From: Streptosporangium saharense | Lineage (GTDB): Bacteria; Actinomycetota; Actinomycetes; Streptosporangiales; Streptosporangiaceae | Assembly: GCF_014203715.1 (NCBI RefSeq) | Contig: NZ_JACHJP010000010.1 | Span: 186,001-250,000, forward strand | Length of the DNA: 64,000 nucleotides | Direction: 5' to 3' | In this document: positions 32,098 to 42,756 of the stretch, one piece after another | Layout of the letters: every line of letters starts with the position of its first letter | How positions within the stretch are numbered: the first letter of the stretch is position 1 | Made by a program: the position numbers and the translations under genes | The notes under the pieces: generated by a model | The model's input: only the letters and a program-made list of their open reading frames with translations | Database searches by the model: none | What the model was told of the DNA's origin: nothing

Positions 32098-33237
32098 GTG
32101 TCGTACGACGTCGGGATCGTCGGAGCCGGAGTCCACGGGGTCAGCGCGGCCTTCCACCTCGCCCGCAGGGGCGTCTCGACCGTCGTGTTCGACCGGAGCA
32201 CCCCGGCCTCGGGACCGACGGGACGTTCGGGCGGCATCTGCCGGGCCTACTACACCGATCCCTTCCTCGCCGAGGTCGCCCACGAGGGCATCGCCTTCCT
32301 GGCCGACTTCGGTGAGCGGACGGGCGGGGGACAGTCGGGCTTCCGCCGTACCGGGGCGTTCTACCTGCACGGCCCCGACGACGTCCAGGCGGCCCGGGAG
32401 ACGGCGGCGCGCCTCGGGCCTGGCGCGGAGACCCTCGGCCCCGAGGCGCTGCCCCAACTGGAGACCGAGGGTGTCGCGGTCGCCGTGTGGGAGCCGGGGG
32501 CCGGGTACGCCGACCCCTTCGCCACCACGCTCGGCCTGGCCGAGGCGGCACGCGGGCACGGGGCCGAGTTCCTCCTCGACCGGCCCGTGGTCGCGATCGA
32601 GGAGGGTGCCCGTGGGGTGACCGTCACGACGGCCGACGGGAGCACGCACCACCTGGGCACGCTGCTGGTGGCCGCGGGGCCGTGGACGGCGCCGTTGCTG
32701 CGGCCCCTCGGCGTCGACCTGCCGCTGACCGTGGAGCGGCACGTCGTCGCGATCCTGGAACACGATCCCGCGGACGCGGCGGGGCTCGTGCCGTACGTGC
32801 TGATCGACGTGGCCGGGGGCTACTACTCGACCCCGCAGCCGCGCACGCAGTATCTCGTCGGCGGGGTGGTGCCCGCCTCCCCGGCCGATCCTGACGACTT
32901 CGAGCGTACGGTGACCCCCGAAGAGACGGTCAGGCTCGCCACGGTCTCGGCCAGGCGTTCCCCGGCCCGGCGCAGGGCCGTACCCGTCGGAGGATGGGCC
33001 TCGCTGTACGACGTCAGCCCCGACTGGCAGCCGGTGACGGGCCGGGTCACCGAGCACGTCCTCGTCGACGCCGGGACCAGCGGGCACGGGTTCAAGCTCG
33101 CTCCCGCCTGGGGGGAGCACGTGGCCAGGCTTGTCCTCGGTGAGGCGGATCCCCGGCTCGCGGCCTTCGCGCCGTCCAGGTTCGAGGGCGGCGGCGAGCT
33201 GGCGGCGGGCTTCGGGGCCGCCAGAATCCTGGGCTGA
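32098..33237 (+). CDS. DAO-family FAD-dependent oxidoreductase
   Basis: A 379-residue flavoprotein of the D-amino acid oxidase/sarcosine oxidase group. The FAD Rossmann motif is YDVGIVGAGVHGVSAAFHLARR, followed by TGRSGGICRAYY. The C-terminal region has ASLYDVSPDWQPVTG and ending DAGTSGHGFKLAPAWGEHVA, typical of the family. It would oxidise a secondary or primary amine to an imine. It starts 79 bp after the RiPP transporter gene, behind an AT-rich gap with no clear terminator, so co-transcription is possible but not shown. Confidence 0.85.
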   Translation: MSYDVGIVGAGVHGVSAAFHLARRGVSTVVFDRSTPASGPTGRSGGICRAYYTDPFLAEVAHEGIAFLADFGERTGGGQSGFRRTGAFYLHGPDDVQAARETAARLGPGAETLGPEALPQLETEGVAVAVWEPGAGYADPFATTLGLAEAARGHGAEFLLDRPVVAIEEGARGVTVTTADGSTHHLGTLLVAAGPWTAPLLRPLGVDLPLTVERHVVAILEHDPADAAGLVPYVLIDVAGGYYSTPQPRTQYLVGGVVPASPADPDDFERTVTPEETVRLATVSARRSPARRRAVPVGGWASLYDVSPDWQPVTGRVTEHVLVDAGTSGHGFKLAPAWGEHVARLVLGEADPRLAAFAPSRFEGGGELAAGFGAARILG

Positions 33238-33305
33238 GGGGAGGGTTACCCTCGTCCGGGAGCAGTCCCGTGCGAGAGGCCCGCGGAGAGGCAGGGAGCG
33301 CCAGC

Positions 33306-33800
33306 ATGACCGCATACGCGGACAGAGCCGACGTCGTCGAGGTCAGGTCGGTCGGCTGGGACGACGCCGCGGCCGTCGCGCTGCGCGGGGCGATGACGGA
33401 GGAGATGGGGGCGAGATACGCCGACCGGGTCGCGGGCAACCCCGACTACCTGCCCCGGGGCATGCACGTCGAGGCGCACACCGTGGCCTACACCGGGGTC
33501 GCCTACGCCGGGGCGGACCTCCCCGTCGGCCACGTCGCACTGCGCTGGCTGGGCGACGACCTGGAGCTGAAGCGGATGTTCGTCGCGCCCTCCCACCGGG
33601 GGACGGGCGTGGCCCGCGCGCTGCTCACCGCCGTCGAGGAGGCGGCCCGCGCGCTCGGCGCCCCCAGGATCATCCTGCAGACGGGCGACCGCCAGCCGGA
33701 CGCCGTGCGGCTGTACGAGCGGGAGGGCTACGTCGCCATCCCGCTCTTCGCGCCCTACGAGCGCCTCGCGGGCTCCCACTGCTTCGAGAAACGCCTCTGA
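33306..33800 (+). CDS. GNAT family N-acetyltransferase
   Basis: A 164-residue GNAT. The acetyl-CoA binding motif is VAPSHRGTGVARALLTAVEEAA, preceded by LELKRMF and followed by IILQTGDRQPDAVRLYEREGY. The ATG at 33306 follows GGGAG; a TACCCT box at 33245-33250 may be its -10. The substrate is not known. It is convergent with the snapalysin-type protease gene. Confidence 0.88.
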   Translation: MTAYADRADVVEVRSVGWDDAAAVALRGAMTEEMGARYADRVAGNPDYLPRGMHVEAHTVAYTGVAYAGADLPVGHVALRWLGDDLELKRMFVAPSHRGTGVARALLTAVEEAARALGAPRIILQTGDRQPDAVRLYEREGYVAIPLFAPYERLAGSHCFEKRL

Positions 33801-33816
33801 GGGCGGCTCACGACGA

Positions 33817-33852
33817 CGGCCGGTACGGCGGAGCGCTCCGCCGTACCGGCCG
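33817..33852. terminator. 36-bp perfect palindrome between convergent genes
   Basis: Two 18-base arms (CGGCCGGTACGGCGGAGC and its exact reverse complement) abut with no spacer. It lies 16 bp after the GNAT stop and serves either strand, most likely as a bidirectional terminator without a U-tract. Confidence 0.65.
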
Positions 33853-33932
33853 CTGGTTTGAAAAGGTCCGTCCACGTCCCCGCGGGCGGGAACCGGTGGG
33901 GGTCCCACCCGCGGGTTCACCCGTGATGCCCG

Positions 33933-34490
33933 CTACCGCGCCGCGGGCTCCGGGCTGTCGACGTAGACCCTGCCGAAGTCGACGAGCGGGGTGTAGCCCC
34001 TGAAGTTACGCTCGACCTCGGCCTTCTCCGCCGCGTTCGGGTAGGGGTTGGTGCAGCTCGTGCCCGCGCTCGCACCGGACATCAGGTCCGAGCACAGACC
34101 GGTGCGGCGGTCGGGCAGTCCCAGCACGTGACCGATCTCGTGGGTCGCGATGCGCAGCGGGTTGTGGCCCTCCGCGGTGGCCTGCCTGCCCATCCAGATC
34201 GTGCCGCGGCCAAGGCTGGTCGGCTGGGTGCGGGGCCAGCCGTTGTCCGCGTACACGACGAAGTCGGCTGGGCTGCCGGCGACCAGCCGCACGTTGGTGA
34301 CGCTGGAGTTCCACACCTGTGCCGCCTGGTCGATCGCGGAGCGGAACTCGGCGGCCCGGCTGGCGTCATACCTGAGCACCCGTACGGCGACGGCCTCGCC
34401 CGAGGCCGTCCCCGCCTGCGCGGGGGTGACGGTCGCGAGGAAGGCGAGTCCGAGGACGAACGCGACGGTCAGGCGGATGATTCTCAACAC
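33933..34490 (-). CDS. Snapalysin-type (M7) secreted metalloprotease
   Basis: A 185-residue secreted zinc protease. A signal peptide (RLTVAFVLGLAFLATVTPAQA) is followed by a short prosequence and the catalytic domain with HEIGHVLGLPDRRTGLCSDLM, the HExxHxxGxxD zinc motif characteristic of snapalysins. Two Cys residues (GLCSDLM, GTSCTNPY) may pair. Snapalysins cleave extracellular proteins at aromatic residues. The GTG at 34490 has GAGGAG 9 nt upstream. It is 46 bp downstream of the serine protease gene on the same strand and is probably co-transcribed with it. Confidence 0.9.
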   Translation of the reverse strand: MLRIIRLTVAFVLGLAFLATVTPAQAGTASGEAVAVRVLRYDASRAAEFRSAIDQAAQVWNSSVTNVRLVAGSPADFVVYADNGWPRTQPTSLGRGTIWMGRQATAEGHNPLRIATHEIGHVLGLPDRRTGLCSDLMSGASAGTSCTNPYPNAAEKAEVERNFRGYTPLVDFGRVYVDSPEPAAR

Positions 34491-34536
34491 TTTGCTGGTC
34501 TCCTCGGTCTGGGGGGTAACGCCGGGAGGAGGGCGG

Positions 34537-35649
34537 TCAGCCGATCTTGAGGGTCAGCCCGTAGGTCTGCAGGATCTCGTTGACGGGCTGGTAGTAGGTC
34601 GTGCCGCCCGAGGAGCAGTTGCCGGAGCCGCCCGAGGTGACGCCCTGGGCCTGGCTGCCCGAGATGAACGAGCCGCCCGAGTCGCCGGGCTCGGCGCAGA
34701 CGCTGGTGCGGGTCACCTGGTAGACGGTGCCCTGGGAGTAGGTGACGGAGGTGTTGTGCTGCTGGATGGTCCCGCAGCGCCAGCCGGTGGTGGAGCCGGA
34801 GCGGCAGATGGAGGAGCCGACCGGGGCCTGGGTTGAGCCCTTGACGATGACGTTGGTGCTGCCCGACTTCACCCACGGCTGCGGGGTGTGGCCGGGGGTG
34901 GCGACCCAGGCGTAGTCGTTGGTGGGGAACGACGAGCCCTGGAAGGTGCCGGAGGGGTTGCTGGTGGTCTGGCCCGCCCTGCCGCAGTGGCCCGCGGTGA
35001 CGAAGCCGGGGGTGCTGCCCCTGGTGACGGGGAAGCCGATGCTGCAACGGCTGCCGCTGCCGATGTAGTACGGGTCGCCGCCCCTGAGGTTGACGTAGGT
35101 CTGGGGCTGCTCGCCGGAGACCTGGACCCGCGCGACGTCGCCGCCGAGCCCGGCCGCCGACAGCAGGGCCTCGCCGGCCTCGCGCTGCTTGGCGACCACG
35201 ACGACGCTGTTGGTCGGCAGGTCCACGTACCACAGAGAGGCGCCCGCCTGCGCCTGGGCCGGTGCCTGGTCAAGGCGGGCCTTGAGCGCGTCGAGCTGGG
35301 CGAGGGAACGGCTGACGACCACGGGCAGGGCGCCCTTGGCCTTGATGGCGGAGACCGACGCCGGGTCGCTGGTGGCGACCAGGAGCTGGGTGGCGTCGGC
35401 GTTGAGCCAGGTACCGGCGTATCCGGCGCCGAGCGTCCTGCTCAGGAGAGCCTCGGTGCTCGCGGCGCGGGCCTCGTTGGCCAGCCGGGTGACGGCCTGC
35501 TCCGCGGTGAGGCCGAGGTCGCGCTGGAGTGCCTCGATCATCGAGGGGGCGGGCTGCGCGGCCGGCTGTGCGGATGCGGGGGAGACGGTGGCCGCGAGGC
35601 AGAGGGCGGCGACGGCGGCGCCGGACAGGAGGGAACGCTTACTCAACAT
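34537..35649 (-). CDS. Streptogrisin-type S1 serine protease precursor
   Basis: A 370-residue secreted protease. A signal peptide (LLSGAAVAALCLAATVSPASA) is followed by an alpha-lytic-protease-type propeptide (about residues 30-190) that normally acts as a folding chaperone. The mature domain has catalytic His in FVTAGHCG, Asp in NDYAWV and Ser in CAEPGDSGGSF, and six Cys for three disulfides. The ATG at 35649 is preferred (AAGGAG 5 nt upstream) over a GTG two codons earlier. It heads a two-protease unit with the snapalysin gene. Confidence 0.93.
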   Translation of the reverse strand: MLSKRSLLSGAAVAALCLAATVSPASAQPAAQPAPSMIEALQRDLGLTAEQAVTRLANEARAASTEALLSRTLGAGYAGTWLNADATQLLVATSDPASVSAIKAKGALPVVVSRSLAQLDALKARLDQAPAQAQAGASLWYVDLPTNSVVVVAKQREAGEALLSAAGLGGDVARVQVSGEQPQTYVNLRGGDPYYIGSGSRCSIGFPVTRGSTPGFVTAGHCGRAGQTTSNPSGTFQGSSFPTNDYAWVATPGHTPQPWVKSGSTNVIVKGSTQAPVGSSICRSGSTTGWRCGTIQQHNTSVTYSQGTVYQVTRTSVCAEPGDSGGSFISGSQAQGVTSGGSGNCSSGGTTYYQPVNEILQTYGLTLKIG

Positions 35650-35675
35650 ATGCACTCCTTGTGAGGGGTGCTGTC

Positions 35676-35704
35676 AAAGTATTTGTCAGGGCATGCCTGG
35701 GCAA
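35676..35704 (-). promoter_or_regulatory. Promoter for the secreted protease genes
   Basis: On the minus strand TTGCCC (35704-35699) and TACTTT (35681-35676) are separated by 17 bp. A TGAC-containing direct repeat (about 35734-35753), including the palindrome TGACGTCA, lies further upstream and may bind a regulator. Confidence 0.5.
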
Positions 35705-36181
35705 TGTGGCAAAAACTCCCTACCGCAGTGGTATGACGTCACCGCGTTATGACCCCTGCTCAGCGGGGGCTCCCCGTGCCATCCGCATGCCTTCTGGGCC
35801 GGATCGGCGGCCTCTCCGGGACGGCGCGGCCTCGGCGATGTAGGGGCGCGGGGATGGCGGGACGAGCTGTCCCCCCGAGGGCTGCCCGTCCCGCCGTCGC
35901 CCTCCGCCCACCGCCCGCGAGGGACCCGCGAGCGTCTCTCCAGCGGGGTGAGGCGACCGAAACGGCGAACGCGTGATCGTCGCCGGTTGTTCCCGGTTCT
36001 TCGGCCACAGATCAGTCAGTGGGGGCGCATATCCCCCATTTCCTGACAACGATCACGTGGGGGAGCGTCAAACCCCCGGTCCTGGGCCAGGCGGAACCCC
36101 CGGGGATAGATTGCTTGACTCACGGCTCACACGGATATCGCGCCCGGCACGGCCTGGGGCGGTCACAGGAGGATGCGCGCG
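35705..36181. other. Gene-free stretch
   Basis: Open frames here on both strands lack a good ribosome site and look like shadows of GC-rich DNA. The right end holds G-rich and C-rich runs (GGGGGCGCATATCCCCC at 36028-36044; AACCCCCGG twice near 36071 and 36095) and TTGACT at 36115-36120, a possible -35 for the small gene that follows. No RNA family is recognised. Confidence 0.4.
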
Positions 36182-36352
36182 ATGACCCACCAGCCTGCCG
36201 AGGACGGCGAGCTCGGGCTGGAGGAGGAGCGGCCGCTCCCTCGGCGTCTCGAAGCGCCCCGCTGCCCCAGCACCGAGTCGGGACGCCGGTGTGTCCTGCC
36301 GGTCGACCACGAGCTGGGACATGTCTACCCGCACCGCAAGGCGGCCGTCTGA
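36182..36352 (+). CDS. Small Cys/His-rich protein
   Basis: A 56-residue protein with a likely metal site in its C-terminal half: CPSTESGRRCVLPVDHELGH, then a further His in YPHR, giving two Cys and three His in 25 residues. The N-terminus is acidic. AGGAGG precedes the ATG by 9 nt. Short CxxxxGxxCxxPxxHxxxH proteins are common and uncharacterised in actinobacteria. The gene stops immediately before the convergent LLM gene stop. Function is unknown; zinc binding is inferred. Confidence 0.6.
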   Translation: MTHQPAEDGELGLEEERPLPRRLEAPRCPSTESGRRCVLPVDHELGHVYPHRKAAV

Positions 36353-36353
36353 C

Positions 36354-37319
36354 CTACAGGCCCCGCAGCGCGGGCAGCAGCTCCTTGGCCGACCAGTCGA
36401 GGAACTCCCGCTGGTGCTCGTGGCCGATCTGGACCAGGGCGACGTGTGTGAAGCCCGCCTCGGTGTAGCGGCGCACCGCCTCGACGACCGCCTCCAGGTC
36501 CGGGCCGCACGGCACGGTCTCGGCAACGTCCTCGGGGCGCACGGTCCGCGTGGCGGCGTCGAAGTTGACCGGCGCGGGCAACTCCGCCATGACCTTCCAG
36601 CCGGGGACGGACCAGCGCCACAGCCGGTGGGCCCGTTCCCTGGCCGCCTCGGCGTCCTGGCCGTAGGAGACGGGAAGCTGACCGTAGACCGGCTTGCCCC
36701 GCCCTCCGGCGGCGGCGAACAGCCCGACCAGGTCGGCGTCGGGATCGGTCGCGACGAGCGCGTCGCCGTACTCCGCGGCGATCTCCCCGGAGCGGCCACC
36801 CGAGGCGGCGATGGCGATCGGCACCGGGTCGTCAGGCAGGTCGAACAGCTTGGCGGAGTCCACGTCGAAGTACTCGCCGTGGTAGGTCGTGTAGTTCCCC
36901 TCGAACAGCTCCCTGATGATCTCCACGGCCTCACGGAACATCTCGTGCCGGGTGTCCACGGGAGGCCAGCCCTCGCCGATCACGTGCTCGTTGAGGTTCT
37001 CGCCCGCCCCCAGGCCGAGCGTGAAGCGCCCCCGCGTCAGCTCCCCCATCGTGGCGGCCTTCTGCGCCACGACCGCCGGGTGGTAACGCATGATCGGGCA
37101 GGTCACGTACGTCATCAGCGGCAGCCGCTCGGTGGCCTGCGCCGCCGCGCCGAGCACCGACCAGGCGTACGGCGAGTGCCCCATCTCCTCGATCCACGGG
37201 AAGTAGTGGTCGGAGATGACCGCGTAGTCGAACCCTGCCCGCTCGGCCTCGGCGACGTCCTCGACGAGCTGCCGGGCGGGAGTCTGCTCACACATCATCG
37301 TGTAACCGATCGCTACCAT
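36354..37319 (-). CDS. F420-dependent LLM-class oxidoreductase
   Basis: A 321-residue luciferase-like TIM barrel. It begins MVAIGYTMMCEQTPARQLVED and has GFDYAVISDHYFPWIEEMGH, LMTYVTCPIMRYHPAVVAQKA and GRFTLGLGAGENLNEHVIG, the pattern of the F420-dependent G6PDH-like subfamily. It would use reduced or oxidised F420, with an unknown substrate. The ATG at 37319 starts the conserved barrel; the open frame extends upstream without matching residues. It is divergent from the hypothetical gene at 37460. Confidence 0.88.
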   Translation of the reverse strand: MVAIGYTMMCEQTPARQLVEDVAEAERAGFDYAVISDHYFPWIEEMGHSPYAWSVLGAAAQATERLPLMTYVTCPIMRYHPAVVAQKAATMGELTRGRFTLGLGAGENLNEHVIGEGWPPVDTRHEMFREAVEIIRELFEGNYTTYHGEYFDVDSAKLFDLPDDPVPIAIAASGGRSGEIAAEYGDALVATDPDADLVGLFAAAGGRGKPVYGQLPVSYGQDAEAARERAHRLWRWSVPGWKVMAELPAPVNFDAATRTVRPEDVAETVPCGPDLEAVVEAVRRYTEAGFTHVALVQIGHEHQREFLDWSAKELLPALRGL

Positions 37320-37459
37320 GCCCCGGTCCCTACCCTCCGCTTCCACGAGACTCGCCCGGAAAGTCGGGATCTGGAGGTTCTTTGCCGTACGGCTAAGCCG
37401 CCACTCCGTCGAATAGCATGTGATCGGCCGCCAGGACGAGAAGAACGGAACAGGTCTCC

Positions 37460-37903
37460 ATGTTCGACGAGAAGACACAGGAGACCCTCAGGCGCCTGCT
37501 CGACCTCGCCGGGCATCCCTCGACCTCGCAGCCCGAACGGGCCCTGGCGGTGGCGCGGATCAGGGCGCTCGTCATGGTCCCCGAGGGAGACGCCAGACGC
37601 GCGCCGGTCACCACGTCCATGGACGCCGACATCCTCAGGAGGATCAGGCCGCTGACGCGCCGGGTCGAGGAGGACGTGGTCGAGGAGGTGCACGGCGACC
37701 TGTACGCCTTCGGCACCCGGCACCGCGTGATCGGCGAGGTCGCCGACGAGATGGCCCACGTCCTCGAACGCTGGAGCGGCGCCGTCCCCGAGCGGCGGCA
37801 CCGTCACGAGGAGGCGGTGCGGACCGCGGCCGCGAAGCTCACCTACCTGCTGGAGCGCCGTGACCTGCTCCGCAGGCCGGGATGGCGGGCCCGCACCCGC
37901 TAG
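37460..37903 (+). CDS. Hypothetical soluble protein
   Basis: A 147-residue charged, mostly helical protein (ETLRRLLDLAGHPSTSQPE, ILRRIRPLTRRVEEDVVEEV, AAAKLTYLLERRDLLRRPGW) with no membrane segment or motif I recognise. A TAGCAT box (about 37413) and CAGG before the ATG support expression. Its last four bases overlap the stop of the convergent VOC gene. Confidence 0.65.
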   Translation: MFDEKTQETLRRLLDLAGHPSTSQPERALAVARIRALVMVPEGDARRAPVTTSMDADILRRIRPLTRRVEEDVVEEVHGDLYAFGTRHRVIGEVADEMAHVLERWSGAVPERRHRHEEAVRTAAAKLTYLLERRDLLRRPGWRARTR

Positions 37904-38214
37904 GAAGGCGGGACGTGCACCTCGACGGTCCTGCCATCCGGGTCGTGGAAGAGGTGACGGCCGGGAGTGAGCGTCGTGCCGTCTATGGCCAGGCCGGGGT
38001 CCACGGTGAACCCGAGACGCAGCGCGCCGGTCGTACGCCGCGGTGACGAGGGATAGAGCTCGAAGACGGCCCCGTCGCCCAGAACGGCGGCGTAGTGCGC
38101 GGGACCCGTCCCGTGCCGCTCGCCCCTGAGATCGAGCCCGAGGGAGGCGTAGAAGGCGCGACAGGCCTCAAGGGCGGGGGTGTAGATCACGATCAGGGTG
38201 GGGCTCGGTGCCAT
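37900..38214 (-). CDS. VOC/glyoxalase superfamily protein
   Basis: A 104-residue single VOC module, about half of a dimeric glyoxalase-like fold. LIVIYTPALEACRAFYASLGL, the FELYPSS strand and the HLFHDPDGRTVEVHV C-terminal strand are characteristic. Metal-binding His/Glu positions are partly present. No substrate can be assigned. Confidence 0.8.
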   Translation of the reverse strand: MAPSPTLIVIYTPALEACRAFYASLGLDLRGERHGTGPAHYAAVLGDGAVFELYPSSPRRTTGALRLGFTVDPGLAIDGTTLTPGRHLFHDPDGRTVEVHVPPS

Positions 38215-38316
38215 GCGTCCTCCTACGGTTTCGCGGGCACCGACCAGGCTGTCGGACGCCGTTGTCAGAACAGCCGGTCAAGGCGGCCAGGTGATCGGCC
38301 GGGGAGATCCAGGCCG

Positions 38317-40748
<2,432 letters not shown>

Positions 40749-40804
40749 GAATGTCCTCTGGTCGGTCGGTTGGTTGTGCCGGTCAGCGTAGGAAGCGCCA
40801 CGAG

Positions 40805-40829
40805 CATGAACCAGGGGCCCGGCTTCATG
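40805..40829. promoter_or_regulatory. Putative LysR operator between divergent genes
   Basis: CATGAA and TTCATG form an inverted repeat with 13-bp spacing inside the 124-bp intergenic region. A related CATGAG...TTCAT pair follows (about 40843-40858). LysR proteins commonly bind such dyads to control themselves and the divergent gene. Confidence 0.45.
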
Positions 40830-40859
40830 AGATCGTGTTTTCCATGAGCGGCGTTCATA

Positions 40860-40865
40860 TAACGT
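40860..40865 (+). promoter_or_regulatory. -10 box TAACGT for a leaderless transcript
   Basis: TAACGT ends 7 nt before the GTG at 40873, and no ribosome binding site is present. Confidence 0.45.
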
Positions 40866-40872
40866 CTGCGGC

Positions 40873-41760
40873 GTGACCAACGAGGATCTGACGGCGAGTG
40901 AACTACGTGTTCTGGTCGCCGTCGAGAGGCGGCGTGGCTTCTCCGCCGCCGCGGCGGAGCTCGGTCTCACCCAGTCCGCGGTCTCCCACGCCGTGCGGGC
41001 GGCGGAGCGCAAGATAGGCACGGTGCTGTTCCGGCGCGGGCGCACCGGGGCGCGTCCCACGGCGGCGGGCGCCGCGGCCGTCGGGCACGCCAGGCGCATC
41101 CTGCGGCTCATGGACGTCATGAAGGCCGAGACGCACGCGGCCTCCGTGGGCGACACGGCGGGGACCATCAGGGTCGCGGCCTTCCGCAGCGCCGCCTTCC
41201 ACCTGCTGCCCATCGTGCTCGCGCGCTTCGCCAGGCGCCACCCGAAGGTCACGGTGGACGTCCGCATCGTGCCCGAGCTGGGCAGGGGCATCGCGGGGGA
41301 GGTGCTCGACGGCCGGGCCGATCTCGGCATCGCCACGCTTCCCTCCCGGGTGAACGGGCTGGTCGGCCGTGACCTGTTCGCCGAGCCGTACGTGCTGGCC
41401 TATCCCGCGGGGCATCCCTGCCCGCGCAGCCTGCCGATGATCGACTGGCACGAGAACTGCTCGGCGGAGACCAGGACGTGGCTGGCCAGGCAGGCGTGGA
41501 TCCCGCCGGGTGACATCCAGGTCGAGGACGACGGGGTCGTGGTCTCCATGGTCGGCTACGGTCTCGGCGCCGCGATCGTGCCGAGGCTGACCCTCGTGGA
41601 CGCGCCGCCGAAGGTCGCGATGGAGGACCTCGGGGAGGACCCGCCGATGCGGCACGTGGGCTACGTCACGACCTCGGAGATGCTCAGCTCCGTCGTCGTC
41701 CGCGACCTGGTCGGCGAGCTGCGGGCTCACTGCGCCGAGCGCTTCGCCGCGGCGGGCTGA
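40873..41760 (+). CDS. LysR family transcriptional regulator
   Basis: A 295-residue LysR protein. The N-terminal winged HTH is LRVLVAVERRRGFSAAAAEL with LTQSAVSHAVRAAERKIG, followed by the periplasmic-binding-protein-like effector domain (GTIRVAAFRSAAFHLLPIVL, VDVRIVPELGRGIAGEVLDG, GRADLGIATLP). It is divergent from the quinone oxidoreductase gene, its likely target. It probably responds to a small-molecule or redox signal handled by that enzyme. The GTG at 40873 fits a leaderless start. Confidence 0.92.
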   Translation: MTNEDLTASELRVLVAVERRRGFSAAAAELGLTQSAVSHAVRAAERKIGTVLFRRGRTGARPTAAGAAAVGHARRILRLMDVMKAETHAASVGDTAGTIRVAAFRSAAFHLLPIVLARFARRHPKVTVDVRIVPELGRGIAGEVLDGRADLGIATLPSRVNGLVGRDLFAEPYVLAYPAGHPCPRSLPMIDWHENCSAETRTWLARQAWIPPGDIQVEDDGVVVSMVGYGLGAAIVPRLTLVDAPPKVAMEDLGEDPPMRHVGYVTTSEMLSSVVVRDLVGELRAHCAERFAAAG

Positions 41761-41772
41761 GCCCCCGGCCTC

Positions 41773-42600
41773 TCAGCGTCCCGGCGAGGGCCAGGGGTTG
41801 GGGCGGCAGCCGTACAGGGACTTGGTCTGCTGGAGCATCACCGGGGCCCGCCTGCCGGGTCCCGGGCAGCTCACGTGGCCGTGGCCGAGCCCGTGGCCGA
41901 CCTCGTGGTTGATGACGTACTCGTGGTAGGAGGCGACGTCACGGCCGTATCCCCTGGCGCCCGCGTTCCAGCGCCTGGCGTTGATGACCGCGCGCCCGTG
42001 GTTCCAGCACGACAGGGCGCCGAAGGTGACCAGCGGCCTGCACATGCGGTCGGTCATCGTGGGGCTGGACAGGGAGACCCTGATGCGCACCGGGCCCCGC
42101 CGTACCCGCTGGAACCGGAACCCCCAGCTCCTGCGGTCGTTGAGGACGCGGTGCACCTCGTCGGCGAACTCCTGCCCGTCGAAGGGCAGCCCGCGCTCGA
42201 CCTCGACGACGTACCGGATCACCTTGCCCGGCCTGCGTCCCCTGGGCGGGGGAGGGGCGGCCTCGCTCGCGACGACGCGGTAACGGCCACCGGCGGAGGC
42301 GGGCACGGAGACCCGCCGGGGCTGACGGCGCCCGTTGGCCAGCAGGAACGTCCGGTCGGGCCCCGTACGGCGCGCGGCCTCTGTCGGGGTCGGCGGCGCC
42401 GTGGGAGTGGGCGTGGAGGTCGGGGACCCGGTGGGCGCCGCTCCGTCCGCCCGCGCGGGGAGCGGCGCGGGCTCGTCGCGCTCCCTGACGGGATGACCGG
42501 TCAGTACGGCCAGGCTCCCGATCGCGAGCGTGGCCGAGATGCTGACAGCAAGGACCCACAAAAAGGGCTTACGCTCGCTGAGCCGTACGTTCCTCGACAT
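41773..42600 (-). CDS. DUF3152 protein with zinc-protease motif
   Basis: A 275-residue membrane-anchored or secreted protein. One N-terminal hydrophobic helix (FLWVLAVSISATLAIGSLAV) is followed by a Pro/Thr-rich linker (TGSPTSTPTPTAPPTPTEA) and an extracellular domain with NHEVGHGLGHGHVSCPGPGR, an HExxH-type motif with further His residues. DUF3152 proteins are widespread in actinobacteria and thought to be metalloprotease-like, but no substrate is known. Its stop is 12 bp from the LysR gene stop. Confidence 0.85.
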   Translation of the reverse strand: MSRNVRLSERKPFLWVLAVSISATLAIGSLAVLTGHPVRERDEPAPLPARADGAAPTGSPTSTPTPTAPPTPTEAARRTGPDRTFLLANGRRQPRRVSVPASAGGRYRVVASEAAPPPPRGRRPGKVIRYVVEVERGLPFDGQEFADEVHRVLNDRRSWGFRFQRVRRGPVRIRVSLSSPTMTDRMCRPLVTFGALSCWNHGRAVINARRWNAGARGYGRDVASYHEYVINHEVGHGLGHGHVSCPGPGRRAPVMLQQTKSLYGCRPNPWPSPGR

Positions 42601-42756
42601 AGGCCGTAAACCATATTACCGATCGGCACCTCCCTCACCTCGGGAGGCCGTCGGCGGCCGGAGATGTTCCTCTCCCCCGGACGATGGATTAACGACATAT
42701 TCGGATTTTAGGAAATATGTCCCCCAATGGGCTTCTTCGGGAGCCCGGGACGACGG

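Noticed and set aside
32026..32100. Possible second small peptide after the C39 transporter
   Set aside because: The frame (MSENLVFLSALW...) has no double-glycine leader and runs into the flavoprotein gene out of frame; AT-rich spacer is more likely.
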